Positions 32,088 through 39,300 are shown, counted from the first letter of the stretch. The stretch: DNA of 41,864 bases from Streptomyces jumonjinensis (GCF_009600885.1 NZ_VCLA01000047.1:1-41864); one strand, 5' to 3'. Numbers and translations are program-made. The notes: a model not told the origin generated them from the letters alone.

Positions 32088-33853
32088 TCGCGGAAGCCGC
32101 GCCCTGTCTTACGGCCGAGGCAGCCCGCCGCCACCAGATGCTCCAGCAGCGGCGCGGGGGCCAGCCCCGGGTCGCGGAACTCGCGGTGCAGCGCCTTCTC
32201 GATCGCCAGCGAGACATCGAGCCCCACGGTGTCGAGCAGCTCGAACGGCCCCATCGGATAGCCGCCGCCCAGCCGCATCGCCGCGTCGATGTCATCCGGC
32301 GAGGCGTAGTGCTCGCCGACCATCTTGACGGCGTTGTTCAGATACGGGAAGAGCAGCGCGTTCACGACGAAACCGGCCCGGTCCGTGCAGTCCACCGGAT
32401 GCTTCTTGAGGGTCGCGATCACCGCGCGCCCGGTGGCGTGGACATCGTCCGAGGTCAGCACCGTACGCACCACCTCGACCAGCTTCATCGCCGGAGCCGG
32501 GTTGAAGAAGTGCAGCCCGATCACGTCCTGCGGGCGCGCGGTGGCGCGGGCGCAGGCGACCACCGGCAGCGAGGAGGTGGTGGTGGCGAGCACCGCGCCC
32601 GGCCGGCAGACCTTGTCCAGCGCGGCGAACAGCTCCCGCTTGACCTCCAGATCCTCCGCCACGGCCTCCAGTACCAGATCCGCCTCGGCGAAGGCGTCCA
32701 GCGCGTCGGCCGTGACGATCCGCGCCAGGGTCCTCGCCCCGGCCTCGGCGGTGATCCGCCCCTTGTCGACGGAGCGCGCGAGCGAGGCGGCGATACGGGA
32801 CCGGGCGTCCTCCGCCTTCCGCGCCGAACGGGCGGCGAGCACCACCTCGTAACCCGCCTTGGCGAAGACCTCGGCGATGCCGCTCGCCATGGTGCCGGAG
32901 CCCGCGATCCCCACGGAACGCACCTGGCGGCCCATCCCCTGCGGCGCGACCGGCTGCGGAGTGAGGGAGTCCGCAACCACCTCGGCGGTGTCGGCCGCCG
33001 CGTAGGTGTAGAAGCCGCGCCCCGCCTTCCGCCCGGTCAGCCCCGCGTCGCTGAGCTGCCGCAGGATGGGGGAGGGGGCGTGCAGCCGGTCGTGGGACGC
33101 GGAGTGCATCGCTTCGAGGACGGTACGGGCCGTGTCGACGCCGATCAGATCGAGCAGCGCGAGCGGTCCCATCGGCAGTCCGCAGCCCAGCCGCATCGCC
33201 GCGTCGATGTCCTCCCGGGACGCGTACCGGGACTCGTACATCGCCGCCGCCTGGTTGAGATATCCGAACAGCAGCCCGTCCGCGACGAAGCCGGGCCGGT
33301 CGCCCACCGCGACGGGCTCCTTGCCGAGCTCCCGGGCGAGCGCGGTGACTGCCTCGACGACGGCGGGCGCGGTGAGCACCGAGGAGACCACCTCGACCAG
33401 CTTCATCGCCGGAGCGGGATGGAAGAAGTGCATCCCGAGCACCCGCTCGGGACGGGCGGACTCGGCGGCCAGCCGGGTCACGGACAGCGCGTTGGTGCCG
33501 GTGGCCAGGATCGCGGTGGGCCGGACGATCGCGTCCAGCTCACGGAAGACCCGCTGCTTGGCCTCGTACGACTCGGACACCACCTCGATCACGAGGTCGG
33601 CGCCGGCGGCGGTCGTGAGATCGCCGGAGGCGCGGAACCGCGCGAGGGTCGCGCGGCGCTCCTCCCCGGTGATCCGTCCGCGCTCCACGGCGCGCGCCGT
33701 GGAGGCTTCGAGCGCGGCGACCGCCCGCCGGACCGCGGCGGCGCTGACGTCGACGCCGACGACCTCGTGTCCGGCGCGGGCGAGCACCTCGGCGATACCG
33801 GTGCCCATGGTGCCGAGGCCGACGACGGCGATGGTGTGCAGAGAGGTGTCCAT
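32072..33853 (-). CDS. two-module 3-hydroxyacyl-CoA dehydrogenase with degenerate N-terminal module
   Basis: A 593-residue protein made of two head-to-tail 3-hydroxybutyryl-CoA dehydrogenase modules. The C-terminal module (residues 311-593) has GSGTMG-like GIAGSGTMASG, Ser427-Ser428 (TTTSSLPV), the catalytic dyad His448/Glu460 (GLHFFNPAPAMKLVE) and Asn498 (GFVVNALLFPYLN). The N-terminal module (residues 1-290) keeps GLGTMG, Asp35, His142 and Glu154, but has TGTNALSV in place of TSSL, HFFHP in place of HFFNP and GFVADGLLF in place of GFVVNRLL. Helper serine and asparagine are therefore lost. It probably interconverts acetoacetyl- and 3-hydroxybutyryl-CoA before Ccr. The ATG at 33853 has GGAG upstream. 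Confidence 0.92.
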   Translation of the reverse strand: MDTSLHTIAVVGLGTMGTGIAEVLARAGHEVVGVDVSAAAVRRAVAALEASTARAVERGRITGEERRATLARFRASGDLTTAAGADLVIEVVSESYEAKQRVFRELDAIVRPTAILATGTNALSVTRLAAESARPERVLGMHFFHPAPAMKLVEVVSSVLTAPAVVEAVTALARELGKEPVAVGDRPGFVADGLLFGYLNQAAAMYESRYASREDIDAAMRLGCGLPMGPLALLDLIGVDTARTVLEAMHSASHDRLHAPSPILRQLSDAGLTGRKAGRGFYTYAAADTAEVVADSLTPQPVAPQGMGRQVRSVGIAGSGTMASGIAEVFAKAGYEVVLAARSARKAEDARSRIAASLARSVDKGRITAEAGARTLARIVTADALDAFAEADLVLEAVAEDLEVKRELFAALDKVCRPGAVLATTTSSLPVVACARATARPQDVIGLHFFNPAPAMKLVEVVRTVLTSDDVHATGRAVIATLKKHPVDCTDRAGFVVNALLFPYLNNAVKMVGEHYASPDDIDAAMRLGGGYPMGPFELLDTVGLDVSLAIEKALHREFRDPGLAPAPLLEHLVAAGCLGRKTGRGFREYARR

Positions 33854-34107
33854 CGGGGGACTCCAGGGTGAGTGACGGCTGAGAAGAGGACACACGCGGA
33901 CCCCGGCCGCCGGGCGCGGCGGTGAACGGGAACGCGCGCCGGAGCTCGCTGGGCGCACGCCGGTCGCGGGGCGTGTTACGGGGGCGGCGGACTCTGTCCC
34001 GGAGCCGCGCCGTGATCGGTGCGCGACCGACGCGCGCACCACGGCTGTGCCGAACCGACTGCACTCGCGGTGGCTGCGTCACCAGGCCACCGGGAGCTGT
34101 GCGGGGG

Positions 34108-34179
34108 TAATCCGCTCACATGAGATTAACTCGCGAGTAACGAGCGCACCAGACCCGTGCGGATGTGAGCGGATGTGAT
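34108..34179. promoter_or_regulatory. nested palindromes, candidate TetR operator
   Basis: A perfect 10-bp palindrome ACTCGCGAGT (34129-34138) within TTAACTCGCGAGTAA has the look of a TetR-family operator. It is flanked by a 12-bp inverted repeat, ATCCGCTCACAT (34110-34121) and ATGTGAGCGGAT (34163-34174), by TAATC/GATTA arms, and by the tandem GCGGATGTGA (34160-34169, 34170-34179). It may bind the TetR protein encoded behind the dehydrogenase. Confidence 0.55.
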
Positions 34180-34214
34180 CTGGATCGCCGGGTGTCCACC
34201 GGCCCGCCCGTCGA

Positions 34215-34220
34215 TACGCT
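34215..34220 (+). promoter_or_regulatory. candidate -10 (TACGCT) of a leaderless HEAT-repeat transcript
   Basis: TACGCT is followed by exactly 6 nt before the ATG at 34227; GTGTCC (34192-34197) at 17-nt spacing could be the -35. No Shine-Dalgarno sequence is present. Confidence 0.4.
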
Positions 34221-34226
34221 GAGTGC

Positions 34227-34799
34227 ATGGACGACGAGTTACGGTCACTGGCTCAGCGGCTGAGGGGTGAGTCGGGCGGGTCGGCGGCGTATGAGCGACT
34301 GCTCGTGACAGGGGACCACGAAGAACTGGCGAGCGTACTCACCGAACGGGAACGCCCCCTGTGGGCACGGGAGATGGCGGCCTTCAGACTCGGCCGCGCC
34401 GGAGACCGCAGGGCCTTCGAGTCCCTGGTGCTGCTGCTCAACCACCGCGACCCCGAGCGCTGTGTCTCGGCGGCCCACGCCCTGTTCGAACTGGCCGATC
34501 CCCGCACGGCGCGCGCCGCTGCCGCGCTCGCCACCAATGAACTGCGGGTTGCCTACGCCCTGGTGCCGGTCCGGCTGCTCATCCGGCTGCGCGCCCCCGA
34601 GTCCGTACCGGCGCTGATCACCGTGCTGCACCGCAGACTGACGCCGGGCGATCCCTACTGGCGGCTGGCGCTGGCGTGCGTCGAAGGGCTGGGCGCGCTC
34701 GGCGACGGACGGGCGGACGGCGTGCTGACGGTGGCGCGCGCCCATCCCCGGCTGGTGGCCGCCGCCGAGGCGGCGCTGGCGAGACTGGGCGCGGCGTAG
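34227..34799 (+). CDS. HEAT-repeat protein
   Basis: A 190-residue helical protein with at least three HEAT/PBS-lyase-type repeats, seen as AREMAAFRLGRAGDRRAFESLVLLLNHRDP, CVSAAHALFELADPRTARAA and LALACVEGLGALGDGRAD (shortened here to their visible starts). Such repeats make scaffold surfaces for protein binding; no enzyme motif is present. The ATG at 34227 is probably leaderless. It is divergent from the double dehydrogenase gene and may share its regulatory region. No signal peptide is visible, so it is cytoplasmic. Confidence 0.85.
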   Translation: MDDELRSLAQRLRGESGGSAAYERLLVTGDHEELASVLTERERPLWAREMAAFRLGRAGDRRAFESLVLLLNHRDPERCVSAAHALFELADPRTARAAAALATNELRVAYALVPVRLLIRLRAPESVPALITVLHRRLTPGDPYWRLALACVEGLGALGDGRADGVLTVARAHPRLVAAAEAALARLGAA

Positions 34800-34815
34800 G
34801 CCGTGTCGTCGAAGT

Positions 34816-34848
34816 CCCGTCCGCCCGGAGTGTCGCCGGGCGGACGGG
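34816..34848. terminator. bidirectional terminator, 13-bp perfect stem
   Basis: CCCGTCCGCCCGG (34816-34828) and CCGGGCGGACGGG (34836-34848) pair perfectly around a 7-nt loop between the converging HEAT-repeat and secreted-protein genes. Confidence 0.8.
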
Positions 34849-34874
34849 TGCGCCGGGTGCGCCGGGCGCGTCGG

Positions 34875-35477
34875 TCAGCGGAGCTTGGCGACGGCGGTGC
34901 GCGTGGTCTTCTTGAAGCCCTTCAGCGGCGTGCCGTCGAGATCGCCGAGCCGGCCCCAGCCGATCACCGTCACGGTCTTCCCGTCCCGGCCGACCGAGTA
35001 GAGCCGGATGTCGTCGGAGCCCGACTTCGGGTCGGCGGTGTCGATGCTGTAGACGTACGCGCCCTCCTCTACGGAGACCTTGCCCTGGTAGCGGGAGGTG
35101 CCCTTGAGGCCCGGGTACTCCTTCTTGAGCTTGCCGAGGCAGTCCTCGACCGAGGAGCGGAGCTTGCCGACGAGCGCCTTCGCCTCGGCCCCGGTCGCCG
35201 CGACGGTGACCGTCTGATGGGCCCCTGTGTCCAGCTCCGTCCTGAAGGTGCGGTACGTGCTGGACGACTTCGGCGCGATCTTCCCGGTGCAGAAGTCGTC
35301 GGCGACGCCCTCCTTCACCTTGCTCGCCGTCCACGGGGTCTGCGAGGCGGGCAGCTCCTTCGCGGCGAGGAACTCGGGGGCCGGGGCCGGGGCCGGAGCG
35401 GCGGTGGCCGCCGAGAGCGATGCGACGGTCAGGACGGCGGTCGCGGCGGTGACGGCCGCGGTGCGGAACACGTTCAT
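34875..35477 (-). CDS. small Sec-secreted protein, function unknown
   Basis: A 200-residue protein with a Sec signal peptide (MNVFRTAAVTAATAVLTVAS, cleavage near ATA-AP at about residue 27), an AP-rich linker and one globular domain with two cysteines (DDFCTGK, VEDCLGKLKKEYPG) that could form a disulfide. The domain contains VTVAATGAEAKALVGKLRSS and KTVTVIGWGRLGDLD, loosely like the extracellular PknH_C-type sensor domain, a weak resemblance only. The ATG at 35477 has GGGGGAAG upstream. It is divergent from the membrane XRE regulator and shares with it a region of repeated TGGAA boxes, so it may be that regulator's target. Confidence 0.82.
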   Translation of the reverse strand: MNVFRTAAVTAATAVLTVASLSAATAAPAPAPAPEFLAAKELPASQTPWTASKVKEGVADDFCTGKIAPKSSSTYRTFRTELDTGAHQTVTVAATGAEAKALVGKLRSSVEDCLGKLKKEYPGLKGTSRYQGKVSVEEGAYVYSIDTADPKSGSDDIRLYSVGRDGKTVTVIGWGRLGDLDGTPLKGFKKTTRTAVAKLR

Positions 35478-35573
35478 GGAGTTGCTTCCCCCTGATGAGG
35501 CGCCGATGGGCTTGGCTGAACGGTCATCAGCCTGGCCAGCCGGTCCCGGCTGGGACAAGCGATCCGGCGCCGC

Positions 35574-35643
35574 TGGAACGGTGGAACCATTCCACCCCCG
35601 CTGACGTGGGGTTATTCAGAGGGGGTGGAATGCCGCCCTGGAA
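35574..35643. promoter_or_regulatory. cluster of five TGGAA/TTCCA boxes, candidate operator
   Basis: TGGAA at 35574-35578, 35582-35586, 35626-35630 and 35639-35643 and its complement TTCCA at 35590-35594. They build the palindrome GGTGGAA-CCA-TTCCACC and a 12-bp inverted repeat CATTCCACCCCC (35588-35599) / GGGGGTGGAATG (35621-35632). The block ends 21 bp before the XRE gene and lies 97-166 bp upstream of the secreted-protein gene. Confidence 0.6.
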
Positions 35644-35664
35644 CGGCCGGGGGAGCTGGGGCGG

Positions 35665-37125
35665 TTGAGCACGCGTGAGACGGACACGGAGGCGTTCGCG
35701 CGGAGAGTGCACGCGATACGGGAGGAGTCGGGGCGCAGCTTCGGCGCGCTGGCACGCCGGGTGGGGGTCAGCGCGTCCACGCTGCACCGGTACTGCTCGG
35801 GCCGTACGGTGCCGATGGAGTTCGCCCCGGTCGAGCGGCTGGCGAGAGTGTGCGGCTGCCAGGGGGAGGAACTGGTCGCGCTGCACCGGCTGTGGGTGCT
35901 CGCGGACGCGGAGCGCCGCCGCCGTCAGGAGACGGCGAGCGGCGCCGGGGGTGGGGACGGGCTCGTGCCGTCCGGGGCCGGGGTCCCGGAGACCGGGGGC
36001 GCTCCGGGACCGGTCCGGGCGACCGGCGGTCCGGGCTCTGATCCCGGCTCCGGCGCCGATGCCGATGCCGACCCTGACCCGGGCCCTGTCCCCGGCGGCG
36101 CCGAGGTTCCGGGCGAAGGCCCCGGCCGCCCCGGCGGAGCCGCCGTCCGTGATCGCCGTCCGCGCCGCCGTACCGCCTATGCCGCCGCCGTGGTGTTGAC
36201 GACGGTCATCGCTCTGATGGTCCTGGTGGCCTTCGACCGGATCGCGCTCACCGGGTCCGGCCGTGACGGGACCGAGGCCCAGCTGACCCGTGGCGGCGGC
36301 CCCGGCCCCGCCGCCCGCTCCCCGTCCGCTTCCGTCTCCGCCCCCACCGCGTCCCCGTCCGGATCATCTGGGGCATCCGGCTCCTCGGCCGAGCCCTCGA
36401 AGCGGGCGGGCGGGACCGCCGGCGCGAGCCGTCCGGGCGCGCGCGGCCCATCGGCGAAGGCGTCCGCCGAGGCGGAGCCGCCCGCCCCGGTGAAACGCCC
36501 CGGCCGCGGCATTCCGTTCACCGTGACAGCCGATCAGCACCGCTGGCAGCACTCCTGCCAGCACACCTATCTCGTCGACCGCCCGCCCGGCGACGTCCCT
36601 CCGCCGCCCGCCGAGGCCGACGCACGGCCCTGGGCCGGCGCCCTCCGCGCGGTCCACGGCGGCGACACCGTCGTCAGGCTCACCGTGCAGGGCAGGGACG
36701 AGCGGGCGGTGGTCCTCCAGGCGCTGCGGGTCCGGGTGGCAGCCAAACGCGCGCCGCTCCAGCGGAACGCCTACCGGATGAGCCTCGGCTGCGGCGGCGC
36801 GATCACCCCCCGGGTGTTCGACGTCGACCTCGACCGGCCCCGCCCCACCGTCCGCTCGGTGGCGGGCAGCGACGCGGGCGTGGAGATCCCGGCCGTCGCG
36901 CTGCCCTATCGGGTCTCGGTACGGGACCCGGAGGTTCTGCTGGTCACCGGCCGTACGACGGAGTGCGACTGCGACTGGTATCTGGAGCTGGACTGGAGCA
37001 GCGGCGACCGCTCGGGGACCGTGCGCATCGACGACGGCGGACGCCCGTTCCGCACCAGCGGGGTCCGGGACCGCCCCGCCTACGAGTACGACACCATCGC
37101 GGGCCGCTGGATCCCCGCCGGGTGA
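35665..37125 (+). CDS. membrane-anchored XRE-type HTH regulator with extracellular domain
   Basis: A 486-residue single-pass membrane protein. Residues 8-75 are an XRE/Cro-type HTH (FGALARRVGVSASTLHRYCS). A low-complexity Gly/Pro/Asp linker runs to about residue 165, then the basic stop RDRRPRRRT and one transmembrane helix (residues 171-190, YAAAVVLTTVIALMVLVAF). A Ser/Pro/Ala linker (about 210-280) leads to an extracellular beta-type domain (280-486) with HSCQHTYL, LGCGG and TECDCDWYLELDWSSGD, suggesting disulfides. This is a one-component signal transducer: outside sensing, DNA binding inside. It starts at TTG 35665 behind GGGGGAG. Ligand and targets are unknown; the divergent secreted protein is the likely target. 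Confidence 0.83.
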   Translation: MSTRETDTEAFARRVHAIREESGRSFGALARRVGVSASTLHRYCSGRTVPMEFAPVERLARVCGCQGEELVALHRLWVLADAERRRRQETASGAGGGDGLVPSGAGVPETGGAPGPVRATGGPGSDPGSGADADADPDPGPVPGGAEVPGEGPGRPGGAAVRDRRPRRRTAYAAAVVLTTVIALMVLVAFDRIALTGSGRDGTEAQLTRGGGPGPAARSPSASVSAPTASPSGSSGASGSSAEPSKRAGGTAGASRPGARGPSAKASAEAEPPAPVKRPGRGIPFTVTADQHRWQHSCQHTYLVDRPPGDVPPPPAEADARPWAGALRAVHGGDTVVRLTVQGRDERAVVLQALRVRVAAKRAPLQRNAYRMSLGCGGAITPRVFDVDLDRPRPTVRSVAGSDAGVEIPAVALPYRVSVRDPEVLLVTGRTTECDCDWYLELDWSSGDRSGTVRIDDGGRPFRTSGVRDRPAYEYDTIAGRWIPAG

Positions 37126-37131
37126 GCCCGT

Positions 37132-37160
37132 GCTCCGGTGCGGCCCTCCCGCACCGGAGC
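37132..37160. terminator. bidirectional terminator, 12-bp perfect stem
   Basis: GCTCCGGTGCGG (37132-37143) pairs with CCGCACCGGAGC (37149-37160) around a 5-nt loop, between the converging XRE and RidA genes. Confidence 0.8.
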
Positions 37161-37168
37161 CGCCGCCG

Positions 37169-37579
37169 TTATGGGGCGTCCTCGCCGAGGACCGCGTACG
37201 CCTCGATCTCGACCAGCAGTTCGGGCAGGATCAGCGCGGAGACCTGTACGGCGGAGCTCGCGGGCAGCCGGTCCGGGTGGAGTACCTCGTCGCGGGCGAT
37301 CCTGACCTGCTCCATGTGGCTGATGTCGGTGACGAAGTAGGTCAGCTTCACCACATCGTCGAAGGTCGCGCCCGCCTCGGCCAGACAGCGGCGCAGATTC
37401 TCGAACACCTGCCGGGCCTGCGCCCCGGGGTCGCCGACGCCCACCACCTCGCGGCGCTCGTCGAAGGCGCACTGCCCGGACACCGCGACGAAACGGCCGG
37501 AGCCCCAGACGACATGGCTGTAGTGGGCGCTGGCGGCGACGCCCCGGGGGGCCTGTACACGTGTGATCTCTGTGCTCAT
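37169..37579 (-). CDS. RidA (YjgF/YER057c/UK114) family protein
   Basis: A 136-residue RidA-like protein with the HYSHVVWGSGRFVAVSGQ, GAQARQVFENLRRCLAEAGA, VVKLTYFVTDI and SALILPELLVEIEAYAVL strands and helices. True RidA enzymes hydrolyse reactive enamine/imine intermediates using a conserved Arg near the C-terminus (usually xRVEVE/CxAR). Here that area reads PSSAVQVSALILPELLVEIEA without the usual Arg, so this is probably a RidA-subfamily member with another role. The start is ATG 37579 or ATG 37597; neither has a strong ribosome site. It lies 43 bp behind the SOS-box radical SAM gene in the same direction, so it may be co-transcribed. Confidence 0.86.
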   Translation of the reverse strand: MSTEITRVQAPRGVAASAHYSHVVWGSGRFVAVSGQCAFDERREVVGVGDPGAQARQVFENLRRCLAEAGATFDDVVKLTYFVTDISHMEQVRIARDEVLHPDRLPASSAVQVSALILPELLVEIEAYAVLGEDAP

Positions 37580-37622
37580 ACGATCATGATCGCCCATCCG
37601 GGTGCGGCGGCCGGGCCGGTGC

Positions 37623-38669
37623 TCACAACAGGGTCAGCTGGGTCTGTCCGGGGTCCGATCCAGGGTCCGGGTCCGCCGACCGCTCCGGGGTCCCGGGCCG
37701 CCGGGGCAGCCCGCGGTCCGCCGGGCCGATGCCGAACTCCGCCGCCAGTTCGTGCACCTGGCGGGTGATCCGGCGCTGATACCAGGTGGGCGCGTACGCA
37801 CCGGCCGCGTACAGCCGCTCGTAGCGCGCCACCAGATGCGGATGACGCTCCCCGAGCCAGGCCATGAACCATTCGCGCGCGCCCGGCCGCAGATGCAGCG
37901 TCAGCGGGGTCACGGAGGTCGCCCCCGCGGCGGCTATCGCCCGTACCGTCGCGCGCAGCTGGTCGGGGTGGTCGCCGAGGAAGGGGATCACCGGAGCCAT
38001 CAGCACCCCGCAGCCGATGCCGTGGCCGGTCAGGGTGCGGACGACGTCGAGCCGCCGCCCGGGGGCCGGAGTGCCCGGCTCCACATCGCGCCACAGAGCG
38101 TGGTCCAGGAAGCCCACCGAGACGCAGACACCGACCTCCGTCACCTCCGCGGCCTGGCGCAGCAGCTCCAGATCGCGCAGGATCAGCGTCCCCTTGGTGA
38201 GGATCGAGAACGGATTGGCGCGATCGCGCAGCGCCGCGATGATCCCGGGCATCAGCCGGTAGCGGCCTTCCGCCCGCTGGTAGCAGTCGACGTTGGTGCC
38301 CATCGCCACATGCGCCCCCTGCCAGCCGCGCGCGGCGAGCTGGCGGCGGAGCAGCTCGGGCGCGTTGATCTTCACCACGATCTGGGAGTCGAAGCCGAGT
38401 CCGGTGTCGAGGTCCAGATAGCCGTGGGACTTGCGGGCGAAGCAGTAGACGCAGGCGTGTGTGCAGCCGCGGTAGGGGTTGACCGTCCATTCGAACGGCA
38501 TACGGGAGGCTCCCGGCACCCGGTTCAGAATCGAACGCGCTCTCACCTCGTGGAAGGTGATGCCGCTGAACTCGGGTGCGTCGAAGGTTCTGGTGGTCAC
38601 GGCGGATGTACCGAACAGCGCGGCGTTCGGGCCGGCCGCGGGGTTCTCGGCCAGATGGTCCCAGCGCAT
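37623..38669 (-). CDS. radical SAM protein, Rv2578c/SplB-like
   Basis: A 348-residue radical SAM protein with the CxxxCxxC cluster motif at Cys69, Cys73 and Cys76 (NPYRGCTHACVYCFARKSHG) and the SplB-like segments GTNVDCYQRAEGRYRLMPGI, FSILTKGTLILRDLELL and PLTLHLRPGAREWFMAWL. The family includes spore photoproduct lyase relatives and the M. tuberculosis protein Rv2578c, which from memory belongs to the LexA regulon. A repair role is likely but its substrate is unknown. A GAGGAGG ribosome site precedes the ATG at 38669, and a consensus SOS box overlaps the promoter. The C-terminus is a Pro/Asp-rich tail. Confidence 0.9.
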   Translation of the reverse strand: MRWDHLAENPAAGPNAALFGTSAVTTRTFDAPEFSGITFHEVRARSILNRVPGASRMPFEWTVNPYRGCTHACVYCFARKSHGYLDLDTGLGFDSQIVVKINAPELLRRQLAARGWQGAHVAMGTNVDCYQRAEGRYRLMPGIIAALRDRANPFSILTKGTLILRDLELLRQAAEVTEVGVCVSVGFLDHALWRDVEPGTPAPGRRLDVVRTLTGHGIGCGVLMAPVIPFLGDHPDQLRATVRAIAAAGATSVTPLTLHLRPGAREWFMAWLGERHPHLVARYERLYAAGAYAPTWYQRRITRQVHELAAEFGIGPADRGLPRRPGTPERSADPDPGSDPGQTQLTLL

Positions 38670-38696
38670 GGTCGCCTCCTCGGTTGCTCTGGTCTG

Positions 38697-38714
38697 AGAA
38701 TAGAACATTTGTTC
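38697..38714 (-). promoter_or_regulatory. SOS (LexA) box touching the -10 of the radical SAM gene
   Basis: GAACATTTGTTC at 38703-38714 matches the actinobacterial LexA consensus GAAC-N4-GTTC exactly. On the minus strand TATTCT (38702-38697) follows it at once and can serve as the -10; the start codon lies 27 nt further on with an intervening GAGGAGG. LexA bound here would cover the promoter. Confidence 0.8.
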
Positions 38715-38832
38715 CCATGATCGCTTTGGGGCGGAGGGCGGGAGCCCCGGATTTGGGCGCCCGCACCCGAGGTGGTTGGCTAAGCCAGGCCCAAGCGGCA
38801 CCCCCGAACAACCGAGTGCTGGAGGAACAGCT

Positions 38833-39300
38833 ATGGCGCAGGTCGAGGCCACGACGGAACGGATCATCGCGGCGGACGCGGAGACCGTGATCGACACACT
38901 GGCCGACTACGCGAACACGCGCGCGTCTCTGCTGCCCGGCCAGTTCAGCGAGTACGAGGTCCGCGAGGGCGGCGACGGCGAGGGCACGCTCGTCCACTGG
39001 AAGCTCCAGGCGACCAGCAAGCGGGTCCGTGACTGTCTGCTGGAGGTCACCGAGCCGACCGACGGCCAGCTCGTCGAGAAGGACCGCAACTCCACCATGG
39101 TCACCACCTGGACCGTCACCCCGGCCGGTGAGAACAGGTCCAAGACCGTCGTCACCACCGTCTGGAAGGGCGCGGGCGGCATCGGCGGGTTCTTCGAGCG
39201 GACCTTCGCCCCCAAGGGGCTTGCCCGTATCTACGACGCCATTCTCGCCAATCTCGCGGCCGAGGCCGAGAAGCCCGCCGGGGCGGCCGGCAAGGAGTAA
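38833..39300 (+). CDS. SRPBCC-family (START-like) protein
   Basis: A 155-residue SRPBCC/polyketide-cyclase-like fold: the opening MAQVEATTERIIAADAETVI strand-helix, LADYANTRASLLPGQFSEYEV, a beta sheet (TLVHWKLQATSKRVRDCLLEV) and the long C-terminal helix LARIYDAILANLAAEAEK. The family binds lipids or other hydrophobic ligands; the ligand is unknown. A near-perfect GGAGGAACAGCT ribosome site precedes ATG 38833. It is divergent from the radical SAM gene and is followed by a strong hairpin, so it is monocistronic. Confidence 0.85.
   Translation: MAQVEATTERIIAADAETVIDTLADYANTRASLLPGQFSEYEVREGGDGEGTLVHWKLQATSKRVRDCLLEVTEPTDGQLVEKDRNSTMVTTWTVTPAGENRSKTVVTTVWKGAGGIGGFFERTFAPKGLARIYDAILANLAAEAEKPAGAAGKE

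Larger units (their letters stand above)
33854..34226. other. divergent promoter region between the dehydrogenase and HEAT-repeat genes
   Basis: 373 bp without a gene. The part near the dehydrogenase is plain GC-rich sequence. The part at 34108-34179 is AT-richer and full of dyad symmetry (described separately), and a TACGCT -10 candidate at 34215-34220 precedes the HEAT gene. Confidence 0.6.

Noticed and set aside
31472..33871. A 799-codon plus-strand frame opposite the TetR and dehydrogenase genes
   Set aside because: Its repetitive look comes from the duplicated dehydrogenase modules on the other strand, not from a real repeat protein.
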